Position numbers and translations under genes: made by a program | DNA from: Herbaspirillum frisingense GSF30 | GTDB taxonomy: Bacteria; Pseudomonadota; Gammaproteobacteria; Burkholderiales; Burkholderiaceae_D | Length of the DNA: 64,000 nucleotides | Assembly (NCBI RefSeq): GCF_000300975.2 | Contig: NZ_AEEC02000017.1 | Location: 53,594-117,593, forward strand | Direction of reading: 5' to 3' | Shown: piece by piece, positions 35,997 through 44,970 of the stretch | How the letters are laid out: each line of letters opens with the position of its first letter | Numbering within the stretch: the first letter of the stretch is position 1 | Notes under the pieces: model-generated | Databases searched by the model: none | Told to the model about the DNA's origin: nothing | The model's input: only the letters and a program-made list of their open reading frames with translations

Positions 35997-36647
35997 TCAC
36001 TTGTCCGGGGTGGCAATCCCGGTCCGGATGGCGTACCGCACCAGGCCCGGCACATCGCGGATATCCAGCCGGTCCATCAACTGCGCCCGGTGGGTCTCGA
36101 TGGTCTTGGCGCTGACATTGAGCTGATAGGCGATCTCCTTGGTATTGTTGCCCTCGGCGATCAGTTGCAGGATTTCGCGCTGGCGCGGAGTCAGCACCTC
36201 CACCGGCGTGCCGTTCTGGGCGACCCGCTTCATGTAGTTGTCCAGGGCCTCGCGCGAGATGTGGGAATCCAGGTACTGGCGGCCGTGCTTGACCTCGTAG
36301 AGCGCCTTTTCCAGCTCGGTGGCGGCGGAGTCCTTGAACAGGTAGCCGTTGGCACCGGCATTCAAGGCCTGCATCACGTATTCCTCGCTGCCGTACATGG
36401 ACAGCATCAAAAAGCGGATGGTGGGGTATTCGCCGCGCAGGCGACGTAGCGCTTCCAGGCCATTCATCCCCTTCATGGCGATGTCCAGCAGCACCAGGTC
36501 GGGTTTCAGCTGCGGGATCATCTCGATGACCTCGGCGCCATCGGACGCCTCGCCCACCACTTCCACGCCGGGCATGGCGGTCAGCAATGCCTTGATGCCA
36601 CTGCGCACCAGCGCGTGGTCGTCGGCCAGCATGATTCGTGTAAGCAT
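35997..36647 (-). CDS. NarL/FixJ-family response regulator
   Basis: This 216-residue regulator has a receiver domain (Asp9/Asp10, phospho-Asp55 in 'LVLLDIAMKG', Lys in 'GYLFKDSA') and a LuxR-type helix-turn-helix ('LTPRQREILQLIAEGNNTKEIAYQLNVSAKTIETHRAQ'-like region, residues 150-205). It should bind DNA when phosphorylated. The start codon overlaps the stop of the upstream histidine kinase by one base (TAATG), with the kinase tail supplying the GGAGG ribosome site, so the pair is translationally coupled. Confidence 0.95.
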   Translation of the reverse strand: MLTRIMLADDHALVRSGIKALLTAMPGVEVVGEASDGAEVIEMIPQLKPDLVLLDIAMKGMNGLEALRRLRGEYPTIRFLMLSMYGSEEYVMQALNAGANGYLFKDSAATELEKALYEVKHGRQYLDSHISREALDNYMKRVAQNGTPVEVLTPRQREILQLIAEGNNTKEIAYQLNVSAKTIETHRAQLMDRLDIRDVPGLVRYAIRTGIATPDK

Positions 36648-38110
36648 TACAACCTCCTGACGATAGGGGCGACCGGCAGGTGCATGACGATTTCCGTCCC
36701 TGCGCCGGGCGCTGAAGTGATATTCATGGAACCGCCTACCAGCACGGCCCGCTCTTCCATGTTGAGCAGGCCGAAACTGGTGCCGGAAATGGCGTTGCTG
36801 CGGGCACGCTCGATGTCGAAGCCGCGACCATCATCGCGGATGCTGAGATAGACCTGGTCCTGCTGGCGGTCGATCTTGACCCAGATGTTCTGGCACCTGG
36901 CGTGACGCAGGATGTTGGTGACCGCTTCCTGCACGATGCGAAAGGCGGTGTTTTCGATGTCATGGTGCAACTCGCCGTCGTGGCCGCTGCTTTCGAACCA
37001 GCCGTTGACGTTGGCCAGCTTGGACTTCTGCTCCACGTAGGAACGCAGGGCGGCGATCAGGCCCAGGTTGTCCAGCTGCGGCGGACGCAGGTCCAGCGAC
37101 AGGCTGCGCACCTGGGCCAGCACGGCGGTGACGATATCGATGCCGTTCTGCAGCGACGGGCCTTCCAGGGTGCCGGTCTTCTTGATGGTTTCCAGGTTGA
37201 TCTTGAGTGCCGTCAGGGACTGACCGACGTCGTCATGCAGGCCGCGCGCCAGGTGCTGGCGCTCGCGCTCCTGCACTTCGATCACCCGCGACGATAGCAA
37301 CTGCTGACGCTGGATCGCCAGCTCCAGCTCGCGCCGCGACTGCTCGCGCTCGGTGACGTCGATGGCCAGCCCGGCGACCATGTCGCCCTTGCCCTCGCCG
37401 CTGATGGGAAAACGCACCACATCGAGGATGCGGGCATTGTGGTTGTGGTCGAAGATGGTTTCCTGGGTATGCAGTTCGACCTTCTCGTCAAGCACCTTGC
37501 GGTCGTACTCCTGCGAGGCCTGGGCCGCGCCGGTACTCATCAGCTCGGCGTCGGTCATGCCGTCCATGTCATGCGGGGTCATGCCGAAGAAGGCCGACTG
37601 CGCCGGGTTGACGTAGCTGTAGCGCAGCTGCGAATCCTTGATCCAGGTCGGCATCGGCGCGGCATTCATGAAGGCGTTGAAGCGCGCCTGCATCTCGCGC
37701 AGGGCCTGGGCGCTGGCGCGCTGCTTGCGCCGCGCCTGGGCGTCCCGCAGTTCGCGGTCGACCGCGTGCGGCAGGCGGGCGATGGCGCTCTTGAGGAAGT
37801 AATCCTGGGCGCCGGCCTTCATCACCTCCACTGCGGTCTGCTCGCCGATGACGCCGGAGACGATGATGAACGGCGTCTGGTCGTTGTCGGCCTTGACCAG
37901 TTTCAGGGCTTCCACGCCGCTGAACATGGGCATGGAGTAATCCGAGATGACGATGTCCCAGCGTTGCTCGTGCAGTGCCGCCAACAGGGCCTGTTCATCG
38001 TCGACCCGCTGCCAGGTGGGTTCGAAGCCGCCGCGCTTGAGTTCGCGCACCATCAGCACGGCGTCTTCTTCCATGTCTTCGACGAACAGCACACGTAGGG
38101 GAATGCTCAT
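36647..38110 (-). CDS. Hybrid sensor kinase: receiver-PAS-HisKA_3-HATPase
   Basis: This 487-residue cytoplasmic protein has an N-terminal receiver (phospho-Asp57, 'VISDYSMP'), a PAS domain (about 140-265) and a NarX-type DHp domain with the phospho-His in 'LARGLHDDVGQSL'. A HATPase domain follows with the N-box 'ENTAFRIVQEAVTNILRHA' and G-boxes 'DDGRGFD' and 'FGLLNMEERA'. The NarL-type regulator is translationally coupled downstream and is the cognate output. The N-terminal receiver may accept phosphate from the upstream CHASE3 kinase at 38208-39992, forming a cascade; this is inference. Confidence 0.93.
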   Translation of the reverse strand: MSIPLRVLFVEDMEEDAVLMVRELKRGGFEPTWQRVDDEQALLAALHEQRWDIVISDYSMPMFSGVEALKLVKADNDQTPFIIVSGVIGEQTAVEVMKAGAQDYFLKSAIARLPHAVDRELRDAQARRKQRASAQALREMQARFNAFMNAAPMPTWIKDSQLRYSYVNPAQSAFFGMTPHDMDGMTDAELMSTGAAQASQEYDRKVLDEKVELHTQETIFDHNHNARILDVVRFPISGEGKGDMVAGLAIDVTEREQSRRELELAIQRQQLLSSRVIEVQERERQHLARGLHDDVGQSLTALKINLETIKKTGTLEGPSLQNGIDIVTAVLAQVRSLSLDLRPPQLDNLGLIAALRSYVEQKSKLANVNGWFESSGHDGELHHDIENTAFRIVQEAVTNILRHARCQNIWVKIDRQQDQVYLSIRDDGRGFDIERARSNAISGTSFGLLNMEERAVLVGGSMNITSAPGAGTEIVMHLPVAPIVRRL

Positions 38111-38207
38111 GGGGCAGGTCTCTCTCGGTCAGACTCTTTGTTCAGAATGCGGCTGGTACATTGCTTCATACGATATTGCTCTCATGCCGGGCCTCGGTCA
38201 TGCCACT

Positions 38208-39992
38208 TCAGCGCACATCACCCAGGCTGGGCATGACACCCTTGCGTGGCAGCGAGAAATAGAAGCTCGCGCCCACCTTGGGAGTGCTCTCGGCCCAGAC
38301 CCGGCCGGTATGGCGGATCACGATGCGTTGCACCAGCGCCAGCCCGATGCCGGTACCTGGATATTCTTCCTGGCGATGCAGGCGCTGAAAGGTGCCGAAC
38401 AGCTTGTGCACATAGCGCATGTCGAAGCCCACACCGTTGTCATGCACGCCGTAGATGTATTCTTCGGGACCGACTTCCATGGTCACCCGCACCAGCGGCT
38501 GGTCGTTCTTGCTGCTGAACTTGACGGCATTGGAGAGCAGGTTTTCCCAGACCTGGGTGATCAGGCCGCGATTGGCCACGGCGCCTTCCAGCGGCGGGAC
38601 CTCGAACTGCACGGCCGGATTTTCCTGGCGCAGGCCGGCGATGACCTGGCCCACCACCTCTTCCATCGAAAAACGCTGCAAGGTCAGTTCACCCGTGGTG
38701 GACTTGGCCAGCTTGAGCAGGTCGTTGATCAGTTCATCCATCTTGCGCACGTTGCGGCGGATCACCTGCAGCTGTTCGCGGCCCTTTTCGTCGATCACGC
38801 TGGCGTAGTCTTCCTCCAGGATCATGGCGTAACCGGAAATGGCACGCAGCGGAGCACGCAGGTCATGCGAGACGGAATAGGAAAAACTCTCCAGTTCCTT
38901 GTTGACGCTATGCAGGTGCTGGGCCTGCCGTTCCAGATCGGCGTTGAGGGCCTCGATTTCGTCCTCGGCGCGCTTGCGCTCGGAAATGTCATAGATGACC
39001 GTGCGGCTGATCAGCTTGCTGTTGTCGCGGCTGGGGATGGCGGTGGCATTGACCAGGGCCGTGAATTCGCTGCCATCGGCGCGGCGGAAGTCGAGATCGA
39101 TGCCGTTGATCTCGCGCTTGAGCAGGAATTGCGGATGCAGCTCACGCTGGTAACGCTCGGCGCTCACGGGGCTGAGCAGATCGAGCTGGGTCATGCGCCC
39201 GACCACCTGCTCTCGTGTGTAGCCCAGCCACTTGAGTTCGGTATCGTTGATCTTGATGATGGTCTTGTCGGTCTCATCGACCGAGTGATAGCCGCAGGGC
39301 GCGTTGTTGTAGAGGTCTTCGATCTCGTCGGAATAGGCCTGGGCGCGCTGCTGCGCCTCCACCCGACGGCTCATCTCGCGGCGCAGCTTGCTGTAGACCA
39401 TGACCAGCAAGGCCATGCTGAGCAGACTGCCGCTGACCACCATGATGATGGTCAGGTCGGCGCTGGCGGCGGTGTCATGGGCACGCCGGGCAAGCAGTGC
39501 ATTCTCGTTGCCCTTCATCTCTTCAAAGCCGTTGCGGATGCGATCGCTCAGGTCCTTGCCTTCCAGTACCCGTTGGCGCCCTTCGTCTGGACTGAGCTCC
39601 ATCAGGCGACGGGAGAGGCTGATCCGCTGTGATACCAGATCTTCCGTGCGGGTCAGCAGTTGCAGCTGCTGCGCATTGTCGCTCATGAGCCGGCGCAGAT
39701 CCTGCAGAAGCACCTCGATTTGCTTGGCACCCGCCTCGAAACCGGCCTGGTATTCCTGGTTGCCGGACAAGGCATAGCCGCGTGAATTGCTGACCGCGTC
39801 GCGCACGGTCGAATTGGCGACTTCCAGCTTGTTGATGACGGCGTGACTATGCTGCAACCAGACTGCGCGCTGCTCGAAATCGCGCACGCTGTAATAGGAA
39901 AATGCTGCCACGCCCAGCGAGAGCAGCAAGGCCAGCAGGAAGAAGAGGCCGGTACTGGCGCGTGCCAGCCCGCTTTGTCTAGTTATCGGCAT
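38208..39992 (-). CDS. Membrane sensor histidine kinase: CHASE3-PAS-HisKA-HATPase
   Basis: This 594-residue kinase has TM1 (residues 10-28, 'STGLFFLLALLLSLGVAAFSYY'), a periplasmic CHASE3 domain ('SRGYALSGNQEYQAGF'), and TM2 near 180-200 ('LTIIMVVSGSLLSMALLVMV'). A PAS/PAC unit follows, ending 'VIYDISERKRA'. HisKA is of the phytochrome-kinase type ('SVSHDLRAPLRAISGYA') and the HATPase has 'ENLLSNAVKFS', 'DNGVGFDMRYVHKLFGTFQRLHR' and 'GTGIGLALVQRI'. This class usually signals through Rcp1-type receivers such as the one at 35293-35766. A 9-bp repeat lies immediately upstream of the start. Confidence 0.93.
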   Translation of the reverse strand: MPITRQSGLARASTGLFFLLALLLSLGVAAFSYYSVRDFEQRAVWLQHSHAVINKLEVANSTVRDAVSNSRGYALSGNQEYQAGFEAGAKQIEVLLQDLRRLMSDNAQQLQLLTRTEDLVSQRISLSRRLMELSPDEGRQRVLEGKDLSDRIRNGFEEMKGNENALLARRAHDTAASADLTIIMVVSGSLLSMALLVMVYSKLRREMSRRVEAQQRAQAYSDEIEDLYNNAPCGYHSVDETDKTIIKINDTELKWLGYTREQVVGRMTQLDLLSPVSAERYQRELHPQFLLKREINGIDLDFRRADGSEFTALVNATAIPSRDNSKLISRTVIYDISERKRAEDEIEALNADLERQAQHLHSVNKELESFSYSVSHDLRAPLRAISGYAMILEEDYASVIDEKGREQLQVIRRNVRKMDELINDLLKLAKSTTGELTLQRFSMEEVVGQVIAGLRQENPAVQFEVPPLEGAVANRGLITQVWENLLSNAVKFSSKNDQPLVRVTMEVGPEEYIYGVHDNGVGFDMRYVHKLFGTFQRLHRQEEYPGTGIGLALVQRIVIRHTGRVWAESTPKVGASFYFSLPRKGVMPSLGDVR

Positions 39993-40001
39993 GTGTCACA
40001 T

Positions 40002-40028
40002 GATCACATCGGTCACATCGGTCACATC
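40002..40028. repeat. Three 9-bp tandem repeats directly upstream of the CHASE3 kinase
   Basis: GATCACATC, GGTCACATC, GGTCACATC, followed by a partial GGTTAC. On the minus strand this places GATGTGACC repeats 10 bp before the kinase ATG, where they could influence translation or bind a regulator. Confidence 0.7.
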
Positions 40029-40373
40029 GGTTACTTTTCATCGGTCTGGCGGTCACGTCCTGAAGTTGCGGAGCGGTTACCTGATCGCCCGCCTGCATGA
40101 CCGGCGCGCAAAGCGATGCTCGGGCATGGTCTTTTCGCAGGATCGCCATTCCGGGCGCGCGGCGGTGCTGCGCCCGGTCCCCCATTGCACGGTCAGCAGC
40201 GCTGCCGTGGGTACGTCTCCTTGCTGTCTGCAGCGATGCCGGAATGTGACGATCTGGCATCAATTGTTTTCTTTCTGTCAGCAAATCGAAGCAAATTCTT
40301 AAAATTTGCTGAAAACGGTGTTGCTTGCCTGCACCTTTGACTCCGTTTTCAGAGTAAATATTCGAATTAATTC

Positions 40374-40379
40374 TATAAT
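40374..40379 (+). promoter_or_regulatory. Candidate -10 element for the first fimbrial gene
   Basis: Perfect TATAAT in an AT-rich stretch, 39 bp before the ATG at 40418. No matching -35 is evident at 17 bp, which suggests activator-dependent transcription. Confidence 0.4.
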
Positions 40380-40417
40380 AGATTCCAGCTTTTACTGACA
40401 TTTGCCGGCACCGCATC

Positions 40418-40909
40418 ATGATGAAAAATTCACCCGCCCTCTTTCTTGCAGTCGCTTTCCTGGCTGGCCTGAGCGTGAATGCCGTAGCCGTCTCCACCAC
40501 CGGCAAGCTCGACATCAGTGCCATCGTCCCGGCGCAATGCGTGGTGCAGAGCGCCGCCCTGCCCTTTGGCGTCTATGCCTCCAGTGCGCTGCAGCAGAAC
40601 GCCCAGATCGGGGTGGCCTGTTCCGCAGGAACCAGCTACACCATCAGCCTGGATGCCGGCACTGGTGCTGGCGGCAACGTCGCCACTCGCAAGCTGACCA
40701 GTGCCGACGGTGCCAATTCGCTCAACTACGGCCTGTATCAGGATGCGGCCCGCACCCGTGCCTGGGGCAACAGCAGCGGCAGCGACACGGTCGCCGGGGT
40801 CGGTAACGGTAGCGCCCAGAACGTGCCGGTCTATGGCTACATCCCGGCCGGCCAGACAGCGCGCGCCGGTAGCTACAGCGACGTGGTCGCCATTACCTTG
40901 TCCTACTGA
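40418..40909 (+). CDS. Spore coat U/Csu-type fimbrial subunit 1
   Basis: This 163-residue secreted protein has a signal peptide (MMKNSPALFLAVAFLAGLSVNAVA) and one SCPU domain: an early 'GKLDISAIVPAQCVVQS', 'GVACSAGTSYTISLDAGT' and the C-terminal donor-strand-like 'GYIPAGQTARAGSYSDVVAITLSY'. Two cysteines probably form the family's disulfide. SCPU subunits assemble into archaic chaperone-usher (Csu) pili for biofilm attachment. It is first in the cluster and separated from the chaperone gene by a terminator, so it may be transcribed in excess. Confidence 0.9.
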   Translation: MMKNSPALFLAVAFLAGLSVNAVAVSTTGKLDISAIVPAQCVVQSAALPFGVYASSALQQNAQIGVACSAGTSYTISLDAGTGAGGNVATRKLTSADGANSLNYGLYQDAARTRAWGNSSGSDTVAGVGNGSAQNVPVYGYIPAGQTARAGSYSDVVAITLSY

Positions 40910-41203
40910 CTACCGGGTTGGCCGGCGCAGGCCAAGCGCCACCAGGCACACACCGCTTGCGACCACCTCCCTGCCCGCCCCCTTCCATGCATGGCGCGAC
41001 TTTTCACATGAAGTCGCGCCATTTTTACGTCCGCGTGGGGCGTACATCTTCCATCCCAATACGCAAGTTGATGAAAGGAAATATTTAACTTTTAGTTAAA
41101 TTCTGTGGCTGCCCTGCAACTTTTTGTTTTACCTGTCGCGGTTTCGTTTTACTCTAGTAAAAATTTGACAAATACCTGACAACCAGAATGGGGATTTCGT
41201 AGC
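40910..41203. other. Spacer between subunit 1 and the chaperone gene
   Basis: Holds the terminator at 40991-41026 and an AT-rich perfect dyad TTTAACT-TTT-AGTTAAA at 41084-41100, about 110 bp before the chaperone start. The dyad probably lies in the second promoter of the cluster. Confidence 0.5.
40991..41026 (+). terminator. Intrinsic terminator after fimbrial subunit 1
   Basis: ATGGCGCGACTT pairs with AAGTCGCGCCAT across an 8-base loop and runs into T5. It likely limits read-through from the major pilin into the chaperone-usher genes. Confidence 0.88.
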
Positions 41204-41938
41204 GTGACGAGATCAGAAACCATGTTGTGGCGGCTCGCACGTGTCTGTGCAATGGGCTGCCTGATGACGGCAGGGGGATGGCAACAGGCGCAGGCCTCCA
41301 ATTTCGAGATTGCCCCCGTGGTGCTGGAGCTATCCTCCTCACGCACGGCAGGGGTGATCAAGATCGTCAATAACGACAATCACAATGTGTCGCTGCAGAT
41401 CCGTGCCTACGACTGGAACCAGGTCGACAGCAAGGATGATCTGCAACCTACCCAGAACCTGATCATCAGCCCGCCGGTGTTCAACCTGGCGCCGGGTGCG
41501 TCCCAGGTGATCCGCGTGGTGTCGCGCCAGGCAGCGGGAGCCGCGGAGATCGCGTTTCGCCTGCTGATCGACGAAATCCCCTCCGCGGCCGAGGGCGCCA
41601 CCATCAATTTCAAGTTCCGGATTTCCATGCCGGTGTTCATCGCCCCTACCGGCACACCGAAGCCGCAGCTTGACTACCAGTTACGCTCAGGCAAGCCGAC
41701 GCGTCTGGTGGTACAGAACCTGGGCAACCGACGTGCGCGCTTGCTGGACCTGGCGTTGACCCTGCCCAATGGCAAGAAGATCACCGCACCGGCAGGCGGC
41801 AACCCCTATACGCTGGCCGGCATCACCCGCCAATACCTGATCGACACCGAGACCCCGCTTGCCGTAGGCAGCAAAGTCAAACTGACTGCCAACAGTGATG
41901 CCGGGCCGATTGATACCGAACTCACCGTGGCGCCTTGA
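41204..41938 (+). CDS. Periplasmic pilus chaperone (CsuC/FimC family)
   Basis: This chaperone of about 244 residues has a signal peptide (ending 'GWQQAQA') and two immunoglobulin-like domains: 'SNFEIAPVVLELSSSRTAGVIKIVNND', 'YDWNQVDSKDDLQPTQNLIISPPVFNLAPGASQVIRV' and 'EIAFRLLIDEIP'. Together these match the archaic/sigma chaperones. The start may be GTG 41204, which has a well-spaced GGGGA site, or ATG 41222. The stop overlaps the TTG start of the usher gene. Confidence 0.9.
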   Translation: MTRSETMLWRLARVCAMGCLMTAGGWQQAQASNFEIAPVVLELSSSRTAGVIKIVNNDNHNVSLQIRAYDWNQVDSKDDLQPTQNLIISPPVFNLAPGASQVIRVVSRQAAGAAEIAFRLLIDEIPSAAEGATINFKFRISMPVFIAPTGTPKPQLDYQLRSGKPTRLVVQNLGNRRARLLDLALTLPNGKKITAPAGGNPYTLAGITRQYLIDTETPLAVGSKVKLTANSDAGPIDTELTVAP

Positions 41939-44235
41939 AACGGCTGCTGCCGCTCTGGCTGTTGCCGTTGATCCTGGCGCTGCTGGGCGCCACCGCGACC
42001 GTGGCGCGGGCGGCCGGTGACGAAGTGCTGCTGCTGGAAGTGTCCATCAACGGCCGCGGCACCGATCTGGTGGCGCAATTCACGCGTCGCCAGCAGGCCC
42101 TGTATGCGACCGCGGCCGAACTGCGCAGTCTCAAGCTGCGCGTGGATGGTGCCGACGACGAACTGATTCCCCTGCGCGCCATCGCTACCGGGATCGACCT
42201 CGACGAGGGCGCTGCCCGGATCAACCTCATGATTGCGGCCCGTTTCATGAATACGACCGACATCGACGCCACCAGCATTGCCAGCCGGGTTCCCTTGTCG
42301 GAGGGCGGGCGCGGGCTGGTCCTGAACTACGATCTGCTGGCCACTTCCAGCCAGAACCAGCATGCCCTGGGCGGGCTGTTCGATGCGCGCTGGTTCAGCG
42401 GCAGCGGCGTGCTCAGCTCGACCGGGCTGGGCTATACCGGCAACAGCGGCGGCGTATCGGCCCGCCTGGAAACCACCTATACCTATTCCCAACCGGCCAG
42501 CCTGACACGTTACCGCCTGGGTGACGTCATCAATGGCAGCCTGGCCTGGACCCGCTCGGTGCGACTGGGCGGCTTCCAGTACGCGTCGGACTTCAACCTG
42601 CGTCCGGACCTGGTGCGCTTCCCCACGCCTTCGCTGGGCGGCGAAACGGTGGTGCCGTCCACCGTGGACCTGTTCGTCAATGGCGTGCGCCAGATTTCGC
42701 AACCGGTGCCGCCCGGCCCCTTCGAGATCCGTCAGCCCCCTATTGCCAGTGGCGCCGGCCAGATCGCGGTGGCGGTCACCGACGAACTGGGACGGCAGAC
42801 CCTGCGCACCATCAACTTCTACGCCACCGATCGCCTGCTGAAACCGGGCCTGTCGTCCTATTCGGTGGAGGGTGGCTGGGTGCGCCGCCGCTATGGCCTC
42901 CGCAGCAATGACTACGGGCAGTTCGCCCTGTCCGGCACGGCCCGCCAGGGGATGAGCGACATCCTTACGCTGGAGGGCCATGCCGAGGCCATGCGCAGCC
43001 TGAAACTGGCCGGTGGTGGCGCCGTCTTCAATCTCGGCAACCGCGCCGTGCTGGCCACCTCACTGGCCGCCAGCAGTGCCGACAGTGGCTCGGGCCAGCA
43101 GGTGTCGCTGGCCATCGAACGCAACGCCGATCCGGTGAGCGTGTCATTGACCCGCACCCAGTCCACCCGCAACTATCAGGACATCGGCGCCATCCAGGGG
43201 GCGCCGGTCTCGCGCGCGGCCACCATCGCCACGTTGGGCCTGAACCTGGGCAGCGGCGGCTCGCTGAGCATGGCCTATGCGCGCAGCAAGAGCCCGCTGC
43301 TCTTTACCGATACCGGCACCAGCGGCCTGGCCGACAGCGAGACGGTGACGGTGACCTGGTTCAAGTCGGTGGGGAGCACATCCAACATGTACCTGACCGG
43401 CTACCGCGACTTTCGCAACAGCGGTTATGGCGCCACCATCGGCCTGATCATTCCCTTCGGCGGGCGCGATGTGGCCGGTGCCAGCGTAAGCAACAACAAT
43501 GGCCAGCGCACCGCCACCCTGCAGGCCAGTCGCTCGACGGTGGCCATCGGCGACCTGGGCTGGCAGTTGCAGGACACCGAAGGCAGCTATCAGCAGCGCA
43601 TTGCCCAGCTCAACTACAAGAGCCGCTATGGCAGCCTCACCGCGGCCGCCTCGCAGGCAGCCAATACCACCAGCCAGCGACTGGGGGCGCGCGGCGCGGT
43701 ATCCTTCATCGATGGCGGCAGCTTCGCCTCGGACTGGATCGAGGACAGCTTTGCCGTGGTCAATGCCAGCGGCGTCAAGAACGTCGGCATCTACAACGAG
43801 AACCGCTACGCCGGCCGCACCGACGACAACGGCCAGTTACTGCTGACCGACCTGCGCGCCTACGACGTCAACAAGATTTCGGTGGACGTGCTGGACCTGC
43901 CGCTGACACTGCAACTGGACCAGCCGGACCAGTACATCCGGCCGCGCGATCGCTCCGGCGTAGTGGTGCATTTCAATGCACGACGGGCCTCGGATGTGAC
44001 CATCATCCTCAAGGATGCAGCGGGCCAGTTCATTCCGCTAGGCGCCAGCATCCGCGTGCGCGAGACCGGTCTGCAGGCGCCCGTGGGCTATGACGGCGTG
44101 AGCTACCTGCAGGAACTGGCACCGGTCAATACGCTGGACGTACTGCTGCCCTCGGGGGCGCAATGCCACGCCACGCTGACGCCGCAACCGCGCAGCGAAG
44201 GCGGCATGAGCAACGAAGTCGTGATCTGCCATTGA
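41935..44235 (+). CDS. Outer-membrane fimbrial usher (CsuD/FimD family)
   Basis: This 766-residue usher has a signal peptide (MKRLLPLWLLPLILALLGATATVARA), an N-terminal chaperone-binding domain, the long 24-strand beta barrel with the plug region ('TVDLFVNGVRQISQPVPPGPFEI'), and a C-terminal 'GYDGVSYLQEL..GAQCHATL' domain. The length is normal for archaic ushers. The start codon appears to be TTG, overlapping the chaperone TGA (TTGA), a rare start that would tie usher levels to the chaperone. It forms the secretion platform for the SCPU subunits. Confidence 0.92.
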   Translation: MKRLLPLWLLPLILALLGATATVARAAGDEVLLLEVSINGRGTDLVAQFTRRQQALYATAAELRSLKLRVDGADDELIPLRAIATGIDLDEGAARINLMIAARFMNTTDIDATSIASRVPLSEGGRGLVLNYDLLATSSQNQHALGGLFDARWFSGSGVLSSTGLGYTGNSGGVSARLETTYTYSQPASLTRYRLGDVINGSLAWTRSVRLGGFQYASDFNLRPDLVRFPTPSLGGETVVPSTVDLFVNGVRQISQPVPPGPFEIRQPPIASGAGQIAVAVTDELGRQTLRTINFYATDRLLKPGLSSYSVEGGWVRRRYGLRSNDYGQFALSGTARQGMSDILTLEGHAEAMRSLKLAGGGAVFNLGNRAVLATSLAASSADSGSGQQVSLAIERNADPVSVSLTRTQSTRNYQDIGAIQGAPVSRAATIATLGLNLGSGGSLSMAYARSKSPLLFTDTGTSGLADSETVTVTWFKSVGSTSNMYLTGYRDFRNSGYGATIGLIIPFGGRDVAGASVSNNNGQRTATLQASRSTVAIGDLGWQLQDTEGSYQQRIAQLNYKSRYGSLTAAASQAANTTSQRLGARGAVSFIDGGSFASDWIEDSFAVVNASGVKNVGIYNENRYAGRTDDNGQLLLTDLRAYDVNKISVDVLDLPLTLQLDQPDQYIRPRDRSGVVVHFNARRASDVTIILKDAAGQFIPLGASIRVRETGLQAPVGYDGVSYLQELAPVNTLDVLLPSGAQCHATLTPQPRSEGGMSNEVVICH

Positions 44236-44261
44236 AACGCGACCGGCATCATGGAGAACAC

Positions 44262-44744
44262 ATGAAGACGATCCCTCCAATCCGCCCGGCCCTGGCCTGG
44301 GCCCTTGTCCTGCTGGCATGCGCCCCGGTGCAGGCGCAACAGATCTGCTCGTCGGCCACAAATCCGGTGGCGTTCGGGCTGTATGACCCGCAGTCCAGTG
44401 CGCATCTGGACAATACCGGCAGCATCACCGTGACCTGCCAGGCCACGGTGTCGTTGCTGATCGGCTATACCGTCAAGCTCAGCACCGGCAGCAGCGGCGC
44501 CTATGCGCAGCGCAAGATGCTCAGTGGCGCCAACAGCCTCAACTACCAGGTCTATACCAACTCGGCACGGACCTCGACATGGGGTGACGGCTCCTCCAGC
44601 ACCAGCTTCATCACCGATGGCTATCTGCTGCAGGTTCTCACACCCGTGGTCAAGACCTACACGGTCTACGGCCGCTTGCCGGGCAGCCAGAATGCCAAGG
44701 CCGGCAGCTATCTGGATACGTTGACGGTATTGATCACCTATTGA
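44262..44744 (+). CDS. Spore coat U/Csu-type fimbrial subunit 2
   Basis: This 160-residue secreted SCPU-domain protein has the signal peptide 'ALAWALVLLACAPVQAQQ', followed by 'ICSSATNPVAFGLYDPQSSAHLDNTGSITVTC'. The C-terminal 'VYGRLPGSQNAKAGSYLDTLTVLITY' has the usual donor strand. It is the only subunit directly behind the usher, where the tip adhesin usually sits in Csu operons, but it has a single domain and is no larger than the other two. A GGAGA ribosome site sets the start at 44262. Confidence 0.88.
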   Translation: MKTIPPIRPALAWALVLLACAPVQAQQICSSATNPVAFGLYDPQSSAHLDNTGSITVTCQATVSLLIGYTVKLSTGSSGAYAQRKMLSGANSLNYQVYTNSARTSTWGDGSSSTSFITDGYLLQVLTPVVKTYTVYGRLPGSQNAKAGSYLDTLTVLITY

Positions 44745-44970
44745 GCGCTTGGCGCCGGCCGCATCGCTAGGCATGGCTGGGCGTCGCCGGGCGTCGCTGG
44801 ACATAGCCGACGTGGCGGCTCAGGTTTTCCCTGACGCAGATTGGCGGGTGGCTAGGGAATCGCCGGATGTCGCCGGCGCCGCCCGGAAATTAAAGTGTCT
44901 CCATACCAGCGCTGCACAGGGAAGTTCTTGCAAGGGGCAAGGACGGGGCGGCCAACACCGGAGAAACCAA

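Larger units (their letters stand above)
39993..40417. other. 425-bp spacer between the CHASE3 kinase and the fimbria cluster
   Basis: Contains the 9-bp tandem repeat at 40002-40028, an AT-rich hairpin AGCAAAT-N7-ATTTGCT (40290-40310), and a good -10 hexamer TATAAT at 40374-40379, 39 bp before the first pilin start. Base composition falls sharply to AT-rich from about 40260, typical of a regulated fimbrial promoter. Confidence 0.5.

Noticed and set aside
35997..36647. Treating the NarL-type regulator as specific for nitrate
   Set aside because: The NarL/FixJ fold is generic; no nitrate genes are in the window.
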